Shown: positions 23,486 to 33,530 of the stretch, in pieces
Position numbering within the stretch: the first letter of the stretch is position 1
How the letters are laid out: every line of letters starts with the position of its first letter
NCBI GenBank assembly: GCA_023261135.1
Contig: JALRJP010000001.1
Coordinates: forward strand, 9,603 to 56,444
Reading direction: 5' to 3'
Length of the DNA stretch: 46,842 bases
From: Burkholderiaceae bacterium
Lineage (GTDB): Bacteria; Pseudomonadota; Gammaproteobacteria; Burkholderiales; Burkholderiaceae_A
Notes under the pieces: generated by a model
What the model saw: only the letters and a program-made list of their open reading frames with translations
What the model was told of the DNA's origin: nothing
The model's database searches: none
Translations under genes and position numbers: made by a program

Positions 23486-25428
23486 GAAACAAGTGTAAGC
23501 GATGCGGCACCGAGTTTTGACTTATCCCCACAGGCCTGCTGGAGTTGAGCAAGTCGTTCGGCAGTGGACCGGGCTATGCCCGGGGCATCAAGGCCCGCCA
23601 TGGCTAGAAGTTTGGCGTGCTCACCATGGTCAATAAACCGATCGGGCAGGCCCAATTGCAATAAGGGAGTCTGAGGCCCTAAAGCCCGCGCTAGCGCCTC
23701 GGCGCAGGCGGAGCCTGCACCTCCCATGATGACGTTCTCTTCAACCGTCACCAACAGGTCATGATCTTGGGCAAGTTCAAACAGGCATTGGGTATCCAGA
23801 GGTTTGATAAACCTCATGTTTACGACAGTAGCATTAAACTGCCCGGCTGCCTGAAGGCAGGGCCCCACCATACTTCCAAAGGCAAGAAACGCGACTCTTG
23901 GTTGCCCAGACACTGCCTTGGCAGCCCTGACCAAGACCTCAGCCTCGCCAACGGGTAGAGTCTCGAGGCTACGGCCCGCATCAACGCCCATGCCCGGGCC
24001 GCGGGGGTAGCGGACAGCGCTTGGGCAGTCAAGGTGCAGACCTGTAGAGAGCATCGCACGGCATTCTTGCTCATCTTTAGGCGCCATAACCACCATATTG
24101 GGAATACAACGTAGAAAGCTGTAATCGTAGGCACCTGCATGGGTGGCGCCATCAGCACCGACAAGGCCGGCGCGATCGACTGCAAAGAGTACCGGAAGAT
24201 TCTGTAGCGCAACGTCATGAATAAGCTGGTCGTAGCCTCGCTGCAGAAACGTTGAATAAATAGCAACAACAGGTCTCAGGCCCTCACAGGCAAGGCCTGC
24301 CGAAAACGTGACGGCATGCTGCTCGGCAATAGCAACATCGTGGTAGCGGTCGGGAAACCGCTGTGAAAACTCCACCATGCCCGAGCCCTCTCGCATAGCA
24401 GGTGTCACAGCAACCAGACGCTCATCGGCCGCCGCGGCATCACAAAGCCACTGGCCAAAAACCTGCGAATAGCTTGGCTTAGAGGCACCTGCCGACTTCA
24501 AGCCCTCGGCCGGGTTGAATTTCCCGGGCCCATGATAGGCAATGGGATCTTCCTCTGCCCGCTCGTAACCGCGACCTTTACGGGTAATGACATGAAGGAA
24601 CTGAGGCCCCTTGAGTTCCCGCAGGTTTTCTAGCGCCGGAATAAGCGCATCAAGGTCATGACCATCAATGGGACCGAAGTAATTGAACCCAAATTCCTCA
24701 AAGAGCGTGCTTGGTGAGATAAGGCTTTTAGCACCGCCCTCAAGGCGTCGCGCGATTTCGAGCACAGGAGGTACAACACCTAGAACCTGCTTTCCAAGTT
24801 CACGGGCGGCCGAGTAAAAACGTCCCGTTAGTAACCGCGCCAAATAGTTACTCATAGCACCGACAGGCGGCGATATAGACATCTCGTTGTCATTCAAAAT
24901 AACGAGCAGGTCAATGTCCTTATGGATGCCTGCGTTGTTCATGGCCTCGTATGCCATGCCGGCACTCATGGCACCATCACCAATCACCGCAATATGACGA
25001 CGCCGGTTCGGGCCACGATGCTCGCCTTTTTGCTTCGACCCAAGCGCCATTCCAAGCGCAGCCGAGATGGAGGTTGAGGAATGTGCCGTTCCAAAGGCAT
25101 CGTAGTCACTCTCTGAACGGCGCGGGAAACCCGAAATACCATCAAGTTGACGCAGGCCCGACATGGCCTCGCGACGACCCGTAAGAATTTTGTGGGGGTA
25201 ACTTTGATGACCAACATCCCAGACCAGCCTGTCATAAGGGGTCTGGTAGACGTGGTGTATTGCAATGCTTAATTCGACCGTTCCAAGATTGGACGACAAA
25301 TGACCGCCCGTACTCGCAACGGAATGCAATAAAAACTCCCGAAGCTCGTCGGCCAGCGTTTTAAGCTGATGCCGATTAAGGTCCCGAAGATCGAGTGGAC
25401 TCTGAATGGTCTCTAGTAATTTAGTCAT
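23482..25428 (-). CDS. dxs: 1-deoxy-D-xylulose-5-phosphate synthase
   Basis: [57 protein letters not shown]. Confidence 0.97.
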   Translation of the reverse strand: MTKLLETIQSPLDLRDLNRHQLKTLADELREFLLHSVASTGGHLSSNLGTVELSIAIHHVYQTPYDRLVWDVGHQSYPHKILTGRREAMSGLRQLDGISGFPRRSESDYDAFGTAHSSTSISAALGMALGSKQKGEHRGPNRRRHIAVIGDGAMSAGMAYEAMNNAGIHKDIDLLVILNDNEMSISPPVGAMSNYLARLLTGRFYSAARELGKQVLGVVPPVLEIARRLEGGAKSLISPSTLFEEFGFNYFGPIDGHDLDALIPALENLRELKGPQFLHVITRKGRGYERAEEDPIAYHGPGKFNPAEGLKSAGASKPSYSQVFGQWLCDAAAADERLVAVTPAMREGSGMVEFSQRFPDRYHDVAIAEQHAVTFSAGLACEGLRPVVAIYSTFLQRGYDQLIHDVALQNLPVLFAVDRAGLVGADGATHAGAYDYSFLRCIPNMVVMAPKDEQECRAMLSTGLHLDCPSAVRYPRGPGMGVDAGRSLETLPVGEAEVLVRAAKAVSGQPRVAFLAFGSMVGPCLQAAGQFNATVVNMRFIKPLDTQCLFELAQDHDLLVTVEENVIMGGAGSACAEALARALGPQTPLLQLGLPDRFIDHGEHAKLLAMAGLDAPGIARSTAERLAQLQQACGDKSKLGAASLTLVS

Positions 25429-25457
25429 GACGCTCCCCCAACAGCCTCAACAATGAA

Positions 25458-26408
25458 CTAGTGTTGACGGTGCGTCAATGCATGCGCTAGGTCACGCAAT
25501 GCATTGGCTCTGTCATCAAGACCATCAATGCGACTAAAGGCCGATTGATGGAGTCGATCCGCAAAGTTCTTTGTCTCTTCGAGACCCAGTAACTTTACGA
25601 AGGTCGGCTTTTCTGCCTGAGCATCCTTACCCGCCGTTTTACCCAGCGCCTGAGTCGAGGCGCTCACGTCGAGAAGGTCATCCAGCACCTGAAAGCCAAG
25701 ACCAAGATCGCGAGCAAAGGACTGGATTGATGAATAGACAGAAGAACGTAACGCAGAAGGACCAAGACCAAGTAAAGCACCAACCTCTGCGGATGCCAGA
25801 ATAAGGGCCCCAGTCTTAAGGCTGTGCATTTCTTCAAGCTCTGGCTGGTGAAGCATCTGGGCAACCCGATGAATATCAATAGCCTGCCCACCTGCCATTC
25901 CCCGGGCACCGGTTGCACGGCTCAATGACCGCAGTATTTCAATTTTTGTCGAGTCCCCGATGTCTTTGGCCTGAGCAATAAGCTCAAAGGCCAGCGTCTG
26001 AAGGGCATCACCCACTAGCAGAGCCGTGGCTTCATCGTAGGCCACATGAACAGTGGGCTTACCACGACGCAACTCGTCATCGTCCATACAGGGCATATCG
26101 TCATGGACCAGCGAAAACGCGTGAATACATTCCAAGGCACATGCCATGTCGAGACAGCTCTCGGACAAAGGCTCATAGCCAACGGCCTGCGCAGAGGCCA
26201 TGACAAGCAGTCCTCGTGCCCGCTTCCCTCCACCCAGAACGCCATGCGCCATAGCCTGCCAGAGCCGACTAAGGCTCTGATTGCAGGGCAGCGTTTTACC
26301 AAGCTCTTGCGGCTTTAAGTGGTGGGCCAGACGTTGGTCGATGGCCTGGCGCCAACCATTCAGGTCGGCGGTCTCTCGCCTTGCCTGCAGATCATGGGGG
26401 GACGCCAT
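25458..26408 (-). CDS. ispA: Farnesyl/geranyl diphosphate synthase family prenyltransferase
   Basis: GGKRARGLLVM; SLVHDDMPCMDDDELRRGKPTVH; DDLLD. Confidence 0.94.
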   Translation of the reverse strand: MASPHDLQARRETADLNGWRQAIDQRLAHHLKPQELGKTLPCNQSLSRLWQAMAHGVLGGGKRARGLLVMASAQAVGYEPLSESCLDMACALECIHAFSLVHDDMPCMDDDELRRGKPTVHVAYDEATALLVGDALQTLAFELIAQAKDIGDSTKIEILRSLSRATGARGMAGGQAIDIHRVAQMLHQPELEEMHSLKTGALILASAEVGALLGLGPSALRSSVYSSIQSFARDLGLGFQVLDDLLDVSASTQALGKTAGKDAQAEKPTFVKLLGLEETKNFADRLHQSAFSRIDGLDDRANALRDLAHALTHRQH

Positions 26409-26419
26409 AGACCGATTTT

Positions 26420-26728
26420 TTAGGAGGAGCCGGGCCCATCGCCGGGAAGCAAGGCATGACTGGGAACAAACCTCCTGCCCTGTTCGTCGATCACCTCAAT
26501 TTGCTCTTGAACCGACTCAAGCAAAGCCTTGGCATGCGCCAAAAGAGCGCTTCCACGCTGGTAGGCGGCCAAGGAATCCGCTAAGGGAAGCTCATTGGCA
26601 TCGAGCCGAGCCGAGATCTGCTCAAGTTCGGCCATGGACTGCTCGAAGCTGAGCGATTCAATAGGCTTTACCGACGACTTAGAGGGTATTTCCGCCTCAA
26701 GGGCTTTGGAATGGTCTTTTTTTGCCAT
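26420..26728 (-). CDS. xseB: Exodeoxyribonuclease VII small subunit
   Basis: LSFEQSMAELEQISARLDANELPLADSLAAYQRGSALLAHAKALLESVQEQIEVI. Confidence 0.93.
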   Translation of the reverse strand: MAKKDHSKALEAEIPSKSSVKPIESLSFEQSMAELEQISARLDANELPLADSLAAYQRGSALLAHAKALLESVQEQIEVIDEQGRRFVPSHALLPGDGPGSS

Positions 26729-26825
26729 ATCGGCCTATTTTAGACGACTATTCACCGATACTCTGGTCGCGCCTCAGGTCAAAGCGGCTAAACTAGAGGG
26801 CTTTCTTTTTTAGGGAGGGAGTCTG

Positions 26826-27953
26826 ATGTCGGATGTCGGAACCTTTTCTCGGCTTGCACCAAGTCCCGCACAACTACCCGTGCACAGCTACTTCAGTCAG
26901 TCCGTTCTCGATCTCGAGCAAGAGCGATGCTTTAAGGCGGGTCCCGGCTATGTTGGCCATCGGCTTATGGTCGATGAACCAGGTAAGTTTCACACGCTGG
27001 CCTTTGAAGACCATGGCAGGGTTCTTGTTCACAACGCTAACGGTATCGAACTTCTATCTAACGTCTGCCGGCACCGACAGGCTGTCATGCTTGAAGGAAG
27101 GGGCCAGACCGAGTCTATTGTCTGCCCTCTGCATCGCTGGACATACAACCTCGACGGCGAACTCATCGGTGCGCCTCACTTCGATGAAGACCCCTGCCGA
27201 CACCTTAAAAGACAGGCCTTAGCCGAGTGGAATGGCCTTCTTTTTGAAGGACCCCAGTCGCTTATTGAAGAACTCAAAGGTGTTCCATTCTTCGAACAAC
27301 TCAACTTTGAAGGCTATGTCTTCCACAGCCAACAAGAACATCTTTGCAACTACAACTGGAAGAGCTTTATTGAGGTCTACATGGACGACTACCATGTGGT
27401 GCCTTTCCACCCTGGACTTGGCCATTTCGTTGATTGCGAGAACCTTCGGTGGCACTTTGGCGAGAACTACAACATTCAGGCCGTAGGTCTGAGCAACCTT
27501 GACACAGGTCCAACACCGGTCTACCAACGATGGCAGAACGAAGTGCTTCGCATGCACGACCAGAAATTACCCAGATTCGGCGCCATCTGGATGACCATCT
27601 ACCCCAACATCATGGTGGAGTGGTACCCCAATGTTTTGGTGGTCAGTAGCCTCCATCCTGTTGGCCCGCAAGAGACTCGCAACATTGTCGAGTTCTACTA
27701 CCCCGAGGAAATTGCATTTTTTGAGCCAAGCTACATCGAGGCTCAACAGGCTGCCTACAACGAGACTGTGGTCGAAGACGATGAAATCGCTATTCGCATG
27801 GATCGCGGTCGAAGAGCCCTCTTACAGCAAGGACGTAATGAGGTAGGGCCCTACCACTCCCCCATGGAAGATGGAATGCTTCACTTCCACGAGTACCTGC
27901 GACGCTCACTTGGCAATGAGATCTTTAATGAATCCTCTTATATCAGTAGCTGA
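26826..27953 (+). CDS. Aromatic ring-hydroxylating dioxygenase alpha-subunit-like Rieske protein
   Basis: Rieske C-x-H...C-x2-H (NVCRHRQAVMLEGRGQTESIVCPLHRWTY); DDYHVVPFHPGL iron-site region. Confidence 0.88.
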   Translation: MSDVGTFSRLAPSPAQLPVHSYFSQSVLDLEQERCFKAGPGYVGHRLMVDEPGKFHTLAFEDHGRVLVHNANGIELLSNVCRHRQAVMLEGRGQTESIVCPLHRWTYNLDGELIGAPHFDEDPCRHLKRQALAEWNGLLFEGPQSLIEELKGVPFFEQLNFEGYVFHSQQEHLCNYNWKSFIEVYMDDYHVVPFHPGLGHFVDCENLRWHFGENYNIQAVGLSNLDTGPTPVYQRWQNEVLRMHDQKLPRFGAIWMTIYPNIMVEWYPNVLVVSSLHPVGPQETRNIVEFYYPEEIAFFEPSYIEAQQAAYNETVVEDDEIAIRMDRGRRALLQQGRNEVGPYHSPMEDGMLHFHEYLRRSLGNEIFNESSYISS

Positions 27954-28803
27954 ACTTGTTGCCCAGGAAGGGCACGTCGTTGTGGTTGATGTTCGCCACG
28001 ACCTTAACGATCCCACTGCCGGTCTGCGCGCTTACGCTGCGGGACACCTTCCCGAGGCGGCCTTTCTCTCGGTCGATGAAGACTTGTCGGGTGAGGCCAC
28101 GCCATCAAATGGTGGACGTCATCCACTGCCTCAGCAGGAAGACTTCATTCAGCGACTCAATGACATCGGGGGCACGGAGGAAACCCTGTTTATTGCCTAC
28201 GATGACTCCGGTGGCGCCTTCGCTGCGCGATTCTGGTGGCTCTGTCGCTGGGTGGGGCATCTTCATGTTGGCGTGCTGAACGGTGGTTTTAAGGCCTGGA
28301 CAGCAGCAGGTGGCCTGCTTCAAGCTGAGGAGCCGAACAAGAATAGGAATCCAGGTCCCAAAAGGGCTGGAAAAATTGCGTCACGTCCGAGCCTTAGCCC
28401 ACGTTGGAACCTTGAAGCGATGGAGGCTTGGGTATCGTCAGGCTCGTCACGTGAAATAGCCACCGTTATTGATGCCCGCAGCCTGGAGCGGTATCGGGGT
28501 GATCATGAGCCTCTTGACCCTGTTGCGGGTCATATCCCTGGGGCCATCTGCAGGCCGTCGTCATTAAACCTTACCGAGGATGGTTGCTTTAAGTCGCCAA
28601 GTCAACTGCGCCAGGAATTCGAAGTGTTGCTCGACGGGCGGGACCCCACTGAAGTCATTCATAGCTGCGGATCCGGAATCACAGCCTGCCATAACCTTCT
28701 CGCGATGGAGGCAGCAGGGCTAACCGGAAGTGTGCTCTACCCCGGTTCCTGGAGTGAATGGTGTGCCGCCGCGCACCGTCCGATTGCAGTCGGCTCAAGC
28801 TAA
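27928..28803 (+). CDS. Tandem rhodanese sulfurtransferase
   Basis: Two rhodanese domains; active-site loop HSCGSGITACHNLLAMEAAG; start at MNPLISVAELVAQ. Confidence 0.88.
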   Translation: MNPLISVAELVAQEGHVVVVDVRHDLNDPTAGLRAYAAGHLPEAAFLSVDEDLSGEATPSNGGRHPLPQQEDFIQRLNDIGGTEETLFIAYDDSGGAFAARFWWLCRWVGHLHVGVLNGGFKAWTAAGGLLQAEEPNKNRNPGPKRAGKIASRPSLSPRWNLEAMEAWVSSGSSREIATVIDARSLERYRGDHEPLDPVAGHIPGAICRPSSLNLTEDGCFKSPSQLRQEFEVLLDGRDPTEVIHSCGSGITACHNLLAMEAAGLTGSVLYPGSWSEWCAAAHRPIAVGSS

Positions 28804-28810
28804 ATTGGTT

Positions 28811-29224
28811 ATGCCGCTTCCTTCAGTCATGGCCAAACGCCTCGTGCCTGTTGTTTGGGTCACAGCCTCCTTGGTTGTGTCGGGCTGCGGACAAGTAATG
28901 GAGCGCCTCTCGGGCAAGAACGACCAAGAAGCCAGCAGACAGGCGCCTGCAACTTCTTCTCCGCAGCAGACAACGCCTGCGCCACAGACTGCGTCCAAGG
29001 CAAAAAGCTTGGTTGAGCCACCAGCCTTACCACAGGCAAGTGCCGTGGTTCAGACTCCAGCCTCACCTCAAACACCAGCCGCAACGCAAGCGCCTTCTTC
29101 AGCCCAGCCCAAGGTTCTCTCCGAACCTGTGACGCAATCCAAAGCGCAGGTGATTATTGAGCAGGCTCCAGCTTCTACCGCCGGCCCGAAGATCTACCGG
29201 TCCTCGGATGCGCGTCGGCCATAG
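28811..29224 (+). CDS. Small Pro/Ala/Gln-rich putative lipoprotein
   Basis: Hydrophobic leader with lipobox-like LVVSGC; low-complexity TPAPQT/QTPASPQTPAATQAP region. Confidence 0.5.
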   Translation: MPLPSVMAKRLVPVVWVTASLVVSGCGQVMERLSGKNDQEASRQAPATSSPQQTTPAPQTASKAKSLVEPPALPQASAVVQTPASPQTPAATQAPSSAQPKVLSEPVTQSKAQVIIEQAPASTAGPKIYRSSDARRP

Positions 29225-29481
29225 CCAAACGCAAGGTCATCAACAACTCGAATTTGCAGCCGCGATTCAATCGCGGGGTCCCGCTCAAGCAACAAATCCG
29301 AAAAGATAGCCCGAAAGGTGTCAGGACTCATGGCCTGATAAACGGCACGTGGAAGGTCGACTGCAATAGGTTGCATATTGCCTGGCCTAAGTGAGGCACG
29401 CAGCAAAAGCGTAAAGGCCAAAAGCTGCGCCTCTGGGCTCGATCCCTGCTCAAAGGCAAGGCTTTTCCATTGGGATTCCAA
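29194..29481 (-). CDS. Hypothetical 95-aa protein, TTG start, translationally coupled to the PBP gene
   Basis: ORF begins a few nt past the PBP stop; GGAAGG upstream of TTG; no recognised domain. Confidence 0.5.
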   Translation of the reverse strand: MESQWKSLAFEQGSSPEAQLLAFTLLLRASLRPGNMQPIAVDLPRAVYQAMSPDTFRAIFSDLLLERDPAIESRLQIRVVDDLAFGYGRRASEDR

Positions 29482-29483
29482 CG

Positions 29484-31568
29484 CTAGGGCCTTCCGACAA
29501 TAAGATCGTGCATAAGCTGCATTCCAAGGCGACTTGCCCCATGCCCGTTAGGCAAGGGCCTTTGACCCTGACGAGGAATGGCAATCACGCCCAGAGTCAG
29601 CACAGCAGGTAGGCCCCGCTTTGCTGCACCAAATGATTCCGACTCCAAGCTCACGCCATCACCTTGATTTGCAAGTTGCCGAGCCAGTCGGTTAAGTTCC
29701 ACTATAGCGGCGAAAGTGGTCGTACCCGCAAACTGGGGGTCTTGGCGACTCACAGTGCCTGTTTTAGCCTGCACAGGACAAGGCTCAACGCAGGACTTCT
29801 TAAAGCTGGCTGTAAAGGCATTGTGACCCGTACCTGCTCCGTCCCAACCGGGCTCTGGGCCCATCATGACGCGCGCCATTGCTGCTCGCACCTGCCGGGC
29901 GGCTTGCTGCTGGCGCGACTGCCGAAGTGTAAGGCCCTTCTCCACTCGATTACCCGAGGGAACAATTAATACGGGGTCAAGCGGTGCCATACCGCGCGAC
30001 ATGCGCTCGATCTGACCCGCTAGGCTTGCAAGCCCAAGGGCAGAAACCCGGTTATCACCCGCTCCGAGCACAGACTGAACAGCCGCCGAGGCAGCAAAGT
30101 AAGGCTCACGAATTTGTGTAATGCCTCCCGTATCTCGAATACGGTTGTAAGCAGACCAATTCAAAACGCTCGAGCCCGACCGACCAGGGGAAGCCACAGC
30201 CGGCAATGCCCAAAAAAAACCTGCATAGCCCATGACTTCGCTGCCGCCACCTGTGAGCCTTACACGGCCGCAGTCGTTACCCCCTGTGGCGCAATACTGA
30301 TTCCAGCCCAGGTCAGACGCAAGCGTCTGAGCCTGTCGAGCCATGGTGCAGTCAATGGTCTGTCCGCCTGCCTGCTTCGCACCGAGGTCACAAAGCGCAA
30401 GCCGCTCCCACCATTCGTTTCGCTTAAGACTTCGGCCGTCGAGCTGGCCCGAAGTCTTGACCTGAAAGCCAAGCTCCGTGCGTTGGGCGGCAGTGGTTGA
30501 ACTATTTTCGGAGAATGCCAAGGCGTAAAAAAGCTTCGCAATCGAGGCGGGTGGCGCGGGAAGAAGAAGGGGTGCAACCGCCTCCTCAACAAGAGGACTC
30601 AGGCCCGAAGAAGAACCGCATTCTCCAAAACAACGCAAGGCAAGAACTTGCTGACTATGTGGGTCCATGACAACCACCACAGCAGTCTGATGTTGCCCCG
30701 CACTCGGCCATGCGAGCCAAGGGCAGTCAACCGGCTCCTTCAGGCAGTCGGCATAGCGGTCGAGCTGAGTCTGAAGAACGGGGTGAAGCGTGAGTTCAAG
30801 AGACCGAGGGTTTTGATTCGCATCGCGAACGGCTTCAGAAACAACGAGTCGGGAATAGAGGAAAGTCATCAGCTCACGACTTGCGCCGCCAAAGGCAAAC
30901 TGACTACCGAGTCCCATACCCTCCTCAAGGCAATAGCCTGCAGGCCCTTTCAAATAAACAAGCTTTTGCTCGAAAGTACGCATTTGTAAACACGGTGGCT
31001 TGGCATCCCAGGCCACTCGTTCAGTCACAAGCTGAGCAAGACTCTGCTTGAGCACTGCTCTTGGTAGCGACGGATTCAAGTCGCGTAAAAAGCCAGCGCG
31101 CATGACCAGGTCTACGTCTACAAAAAACGATCGGCAGCCCTTCGCCCCGGCGGCGGACCATGCGTCATGCGCCAACGCGAGCCGCCTAGTAGTCTCTTTG
31201 CGACTCAGCTTTAACTGGCTCGATAGACGGCCAGCGAGAACCTCTTGTTGTCGCAAGGGGCAGGCCTGCGCATAGGATATGCCCTCATGCCTATCTAACC
31301 TTTGTTCCAATAAACTGCTCCAAAAGCGTGGTCTAGGCCTTGGTAGCTCCGATATCTGATTCTCTGAAGGAGTCTCATAAGAGGCTCGAAGTTGGTTAAC
31401 AATGACTGCAAGACGCTCGACTCGGTCGACTGGAACAAAGGCGTCGATCTCCGCGTAGGGCTGGCCTGCGAACCGATCGAAATAACTCACCACCAAGAAA
31501 AACAAAACAAGACAAAGCGCTGCAAGAATGCCAAGTGTGGAGCGCAGCAAGTGCTTTGAAAAAGTCAT
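29484..31568 (-). CDS. Divergent penicillin-binding transpeptidase with N-terminal TM helix
   Basis: PPASIAKLF (SxxK) and AKTGT (KTG) motifs; single N-terminal TM; coupled to SEDS gene. Confidence 0.82.
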   Translation of the reverse strand: MTFSKHLLRSTLGILAALCLVLFFLVVSYFDRFAGQPYAEIDAFVPVDRVERLAVIVNQLRASYETPSENQISELPRPRPRFWSSLLEQRLDRHEGISYAQACPLRQQEVLAGRLSSQLKLSRKETTRRLALAHDAWSAAGAKGCRSFFVDVDLVMRAGFLRDLNPSLPRAVLKQSLAQLVTERVAWDAKPPCLQMRTFEQKLVYLKGPAGYCLEEGMGLGSQFAFGGASRELMTFLYSRLVVSEAVRDANQNPRSLELTLHPVLQTQLDRYADCLKEPVDCPWLAWPSAGQHQTAVVVVMDPHSQQVLALRCFGECGSSSGLSPLVEEAVAPLLLPAPPASIAKLFYALAFSENSSTTAAQRTELGFQVKTSGQLDGRSLKRNEWWERLALCDLGAKQAGGQTIDCTMARQAQTLASDLGWNQYCATGGNDCGRVRLTGGGSEVMGYAGFFWALPAVASPGRSGSSVLNWSAYNRIRDTGGITQIREPYFAASAAVQSVLGAGDNRVSALGLASLAGQIERMSRGMAPLDPVLIVPSGNRVEKGLTLRQSRQQQAARQVRAAMARVMMGPEPGWDGAGTGHNAFTASFKKSCVEPCPVQAKTGTVSRQDPQFAGTTTFAAIVELNRLARQLANQGDGVSLESESFGAAKRGLPAVLTLGVIAIPRQGQRPLPNGHGASRLGMQLMHDLIVGRP

Positions 31569-33502
31569 GGCATCCTACCTGCAGGCAAGACCGATTGACG
31601 TTGTGCAAGACGCTCTGCCAACCCTAAGGTGCCCAGGCCAAGTGCAACAGAGGTCATGGACGACCAACCCATGCTCAAAACAGGCAGTCCGAGCCCGGTC
31701 AGTGGCATCAGCCTCCAGTTTCCTAAAAAGGTAATGGCCGTCTGCACAAGAGACGAGAAGAGCAAGAAAAAGGCAACGGCATAGGCTAAAGGAATAAGGG
31801 TGCCGCCTCTTGCGAGGCCAAGACCTGCTCTTACCATCAGAAGAAAGTAGCCAAGCACGAGCAACCCAAATAAAACAAGGGTGGAAAGCTCGCCCAAAGT
31901 ACCCGTAAGAAGGGCAGGAAAGTAATCGCTTAAGACCTGTATAGGCAGGCATGACCCCTCGTAGCTGCACCAACGCAATGCGCCTAGCCCGTAGCCTGAG
32001 GCTGGGGCCGACTCTGAGAACTTGATGAGACGGGCAAAATCACTGACTGAGGCCGTCATGGGCGAGAGCATGAGATCAATTCGTCCTTGAACCTTGTCGG
32101 TCATAAGGGCAAGGCTGGCCGCCATTAAGGCAAAGACAGTGATGGCCATAAGGAACCGAACCCCAAAGAGCAGAAAGACGAGACCGAAGACAACCGCAGC
32201 CGAAACAAGGCTTCCCCCAAGATCACTAAAAACAAGAGCGGCAAGACCAATAATGACAAGCCCCACAAAAAGCATAAGACCGAAGGCCTTTAGAAGCTGA
32301 GCAGCAACAACGGCTCTGGGATTGAGCGTGGTTGACGACAGGAAGAGACTTGTAAAGCCAGAAACCAAACCTATAAGACTGTAGGCTCTAGGAAGATAGA
32401 GTCGGGTCAAGTAAGCCTGTCGGGCGTGCAGGCTTGTAACCACTCCCGCAAAGCCGGCCATGGCAAGCTTCATTGCCTCCGAGCCTGCTGCCGGACTCAC
32501 AAGGCCATAAAGAGCAGTAGCTAGAGAAAACATAAGAACGCTTATTGCAATGACATGATCAGAGGCCCAGCGTAGGACATTGCTAATTAATCGCTCTTGC
32601 GCTATGGCAAATGCCAAGATCAAGCAGGGTGTGGTCACACCAACCAGGTAAACCCAGACCTGACGCTCAAGTGCGTAGGCAAATGGGTTGAGCAGATAGA
32701 CGGGCGACCCTTGTCCGAATCGGACCGACGCGTCAGCGACAATAAGAAGACCCAAGGTCGCAAGAGCATAAAAAACGGCATAGACCAATGAAGCGCCAAA
32801 ACCAAGGCTCCAACCGACAAAGCCTGACCCCAACAGGGCAAAGAGACCGGTTATCCAGGGCAACAAGACCAGCAATCGTTCAAGCTGCTCTGCTCGATCA
32901 AGCACAGCCCGGGGACTGTCCAAAAGCCTAGCAAGGTCCCAACGTTGCAGGGCGAACTGCCCAGAGACGGAGCTGTAGCGGACCCCTTCGGCCAATAGGA
33001 GTGCATCAAAGATTTCCTCATAGCCGGCAGCTGGGGGCTGACCCAGCCTTTCGAGTTCTGCAAGCCTAAGCTCTAGACCCGCAAGAACCCATGTTCGTGA
33101 GCCACCGGTTGCAAGTCGCGTAGCGAGTGCATCACGCAGGGCGCGGTAGCCTGCAATCCAGGCATCAAGGCCTGCTCGCGCAGCAAGGAGTTGCCTTGCA
33201 TCCACCGGCTTACTGGAGCCAGAGGGTGCATCCAAACTTAGACCGCGCCGACAATCAAGCTGCTCAAGCGGCTGCCCTCCCGCCGCCTGGCAAAGCCGTA
33301 ATGCCCCACCCGGAGACAGCCGAGAGGCGGGTAGACCCGCTGGGTTTGCTGCAACCAATGCCGCCTGTGCCATGGCCAGTTCTCTTACCTGGGAACCCAC
33401 TGGGCGCTCAAAGAGCACCCAGAGGCTGACCGCGGCCGCAAAGAACAGCGAAAACGACAAGCCAGGCCGGCTAAATGCGCCTGATTTGTTTAGACTAGAC
33501 AT
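31565..33502 (-). CDS. SEDS family (FtsW/RodA/SpoVE-like) membrane protein with extra N-terminal extracytoplasmic region
   Basis: GYGLGALRWCSYEG...LSDYFPALLTGTLGEL and FLGNWRLMPLTGLGLPVLSMGWSSM resemble SEDS signatures; many TM helices; ATGA overlap with PBP. Confidence 0.85.
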   Translation of the reverse strand: MSSLNKSGAFSRPGLSFSLFFAAAVSLWVLFERPVGSQVRELAMAQAALVAANPAGLPASRLSPGGALRLCQAAGGQPLEQLDCRRGLSLDAPSGSSKPVDARQLLAARAGLDAWIAGYRALRDALATRLATGGSRTWVLAGLELRLAELERLGQPPAAGYEEIFDALLLAEGVRYSSVSGQFALQRWDLARLLDSPRAVLDRAEQLERLLVLLPWITGLFALLGSGFVGWSLGFGASLVYAVFYALATLGLLIVADASVRFGQGSPVYLLNPFAYALERQVWVYLVGVTTPCLILAFAIAQERLISNVLRWASDHVIAISVLMFSLATALYGLVSPAAGSEAMKLAMAGFAGVVTSLHARQAYLTRLYLPRAYSLIGLVSGFTSLFLSSTTLNPRAVVAAQLLKAFGLMLFVGLVIIGLAALVFSDLGGSLVSAAVVFGLVFLLFGVRFLMAITVFALMAASLALMTDKVQGRIDLMLSPMTASVSDFARLIKFSESAPASGYGLGALRWCSYEGSCLPIQVLSDYFPALLTGTLGELSTLVLFGLLVLGYFLLMVRAGLGLARGGTLIPLAYAVAFFLLFSSLVQTAITFLGNWRLMPLTGLGLPVLSMGWSSMTSVALGLGTLGLAERLAQRQSVLPAGRMP

Positions 33503-33530
33503 AGCTATGCGTCATGGAGCAGATCTTAAG

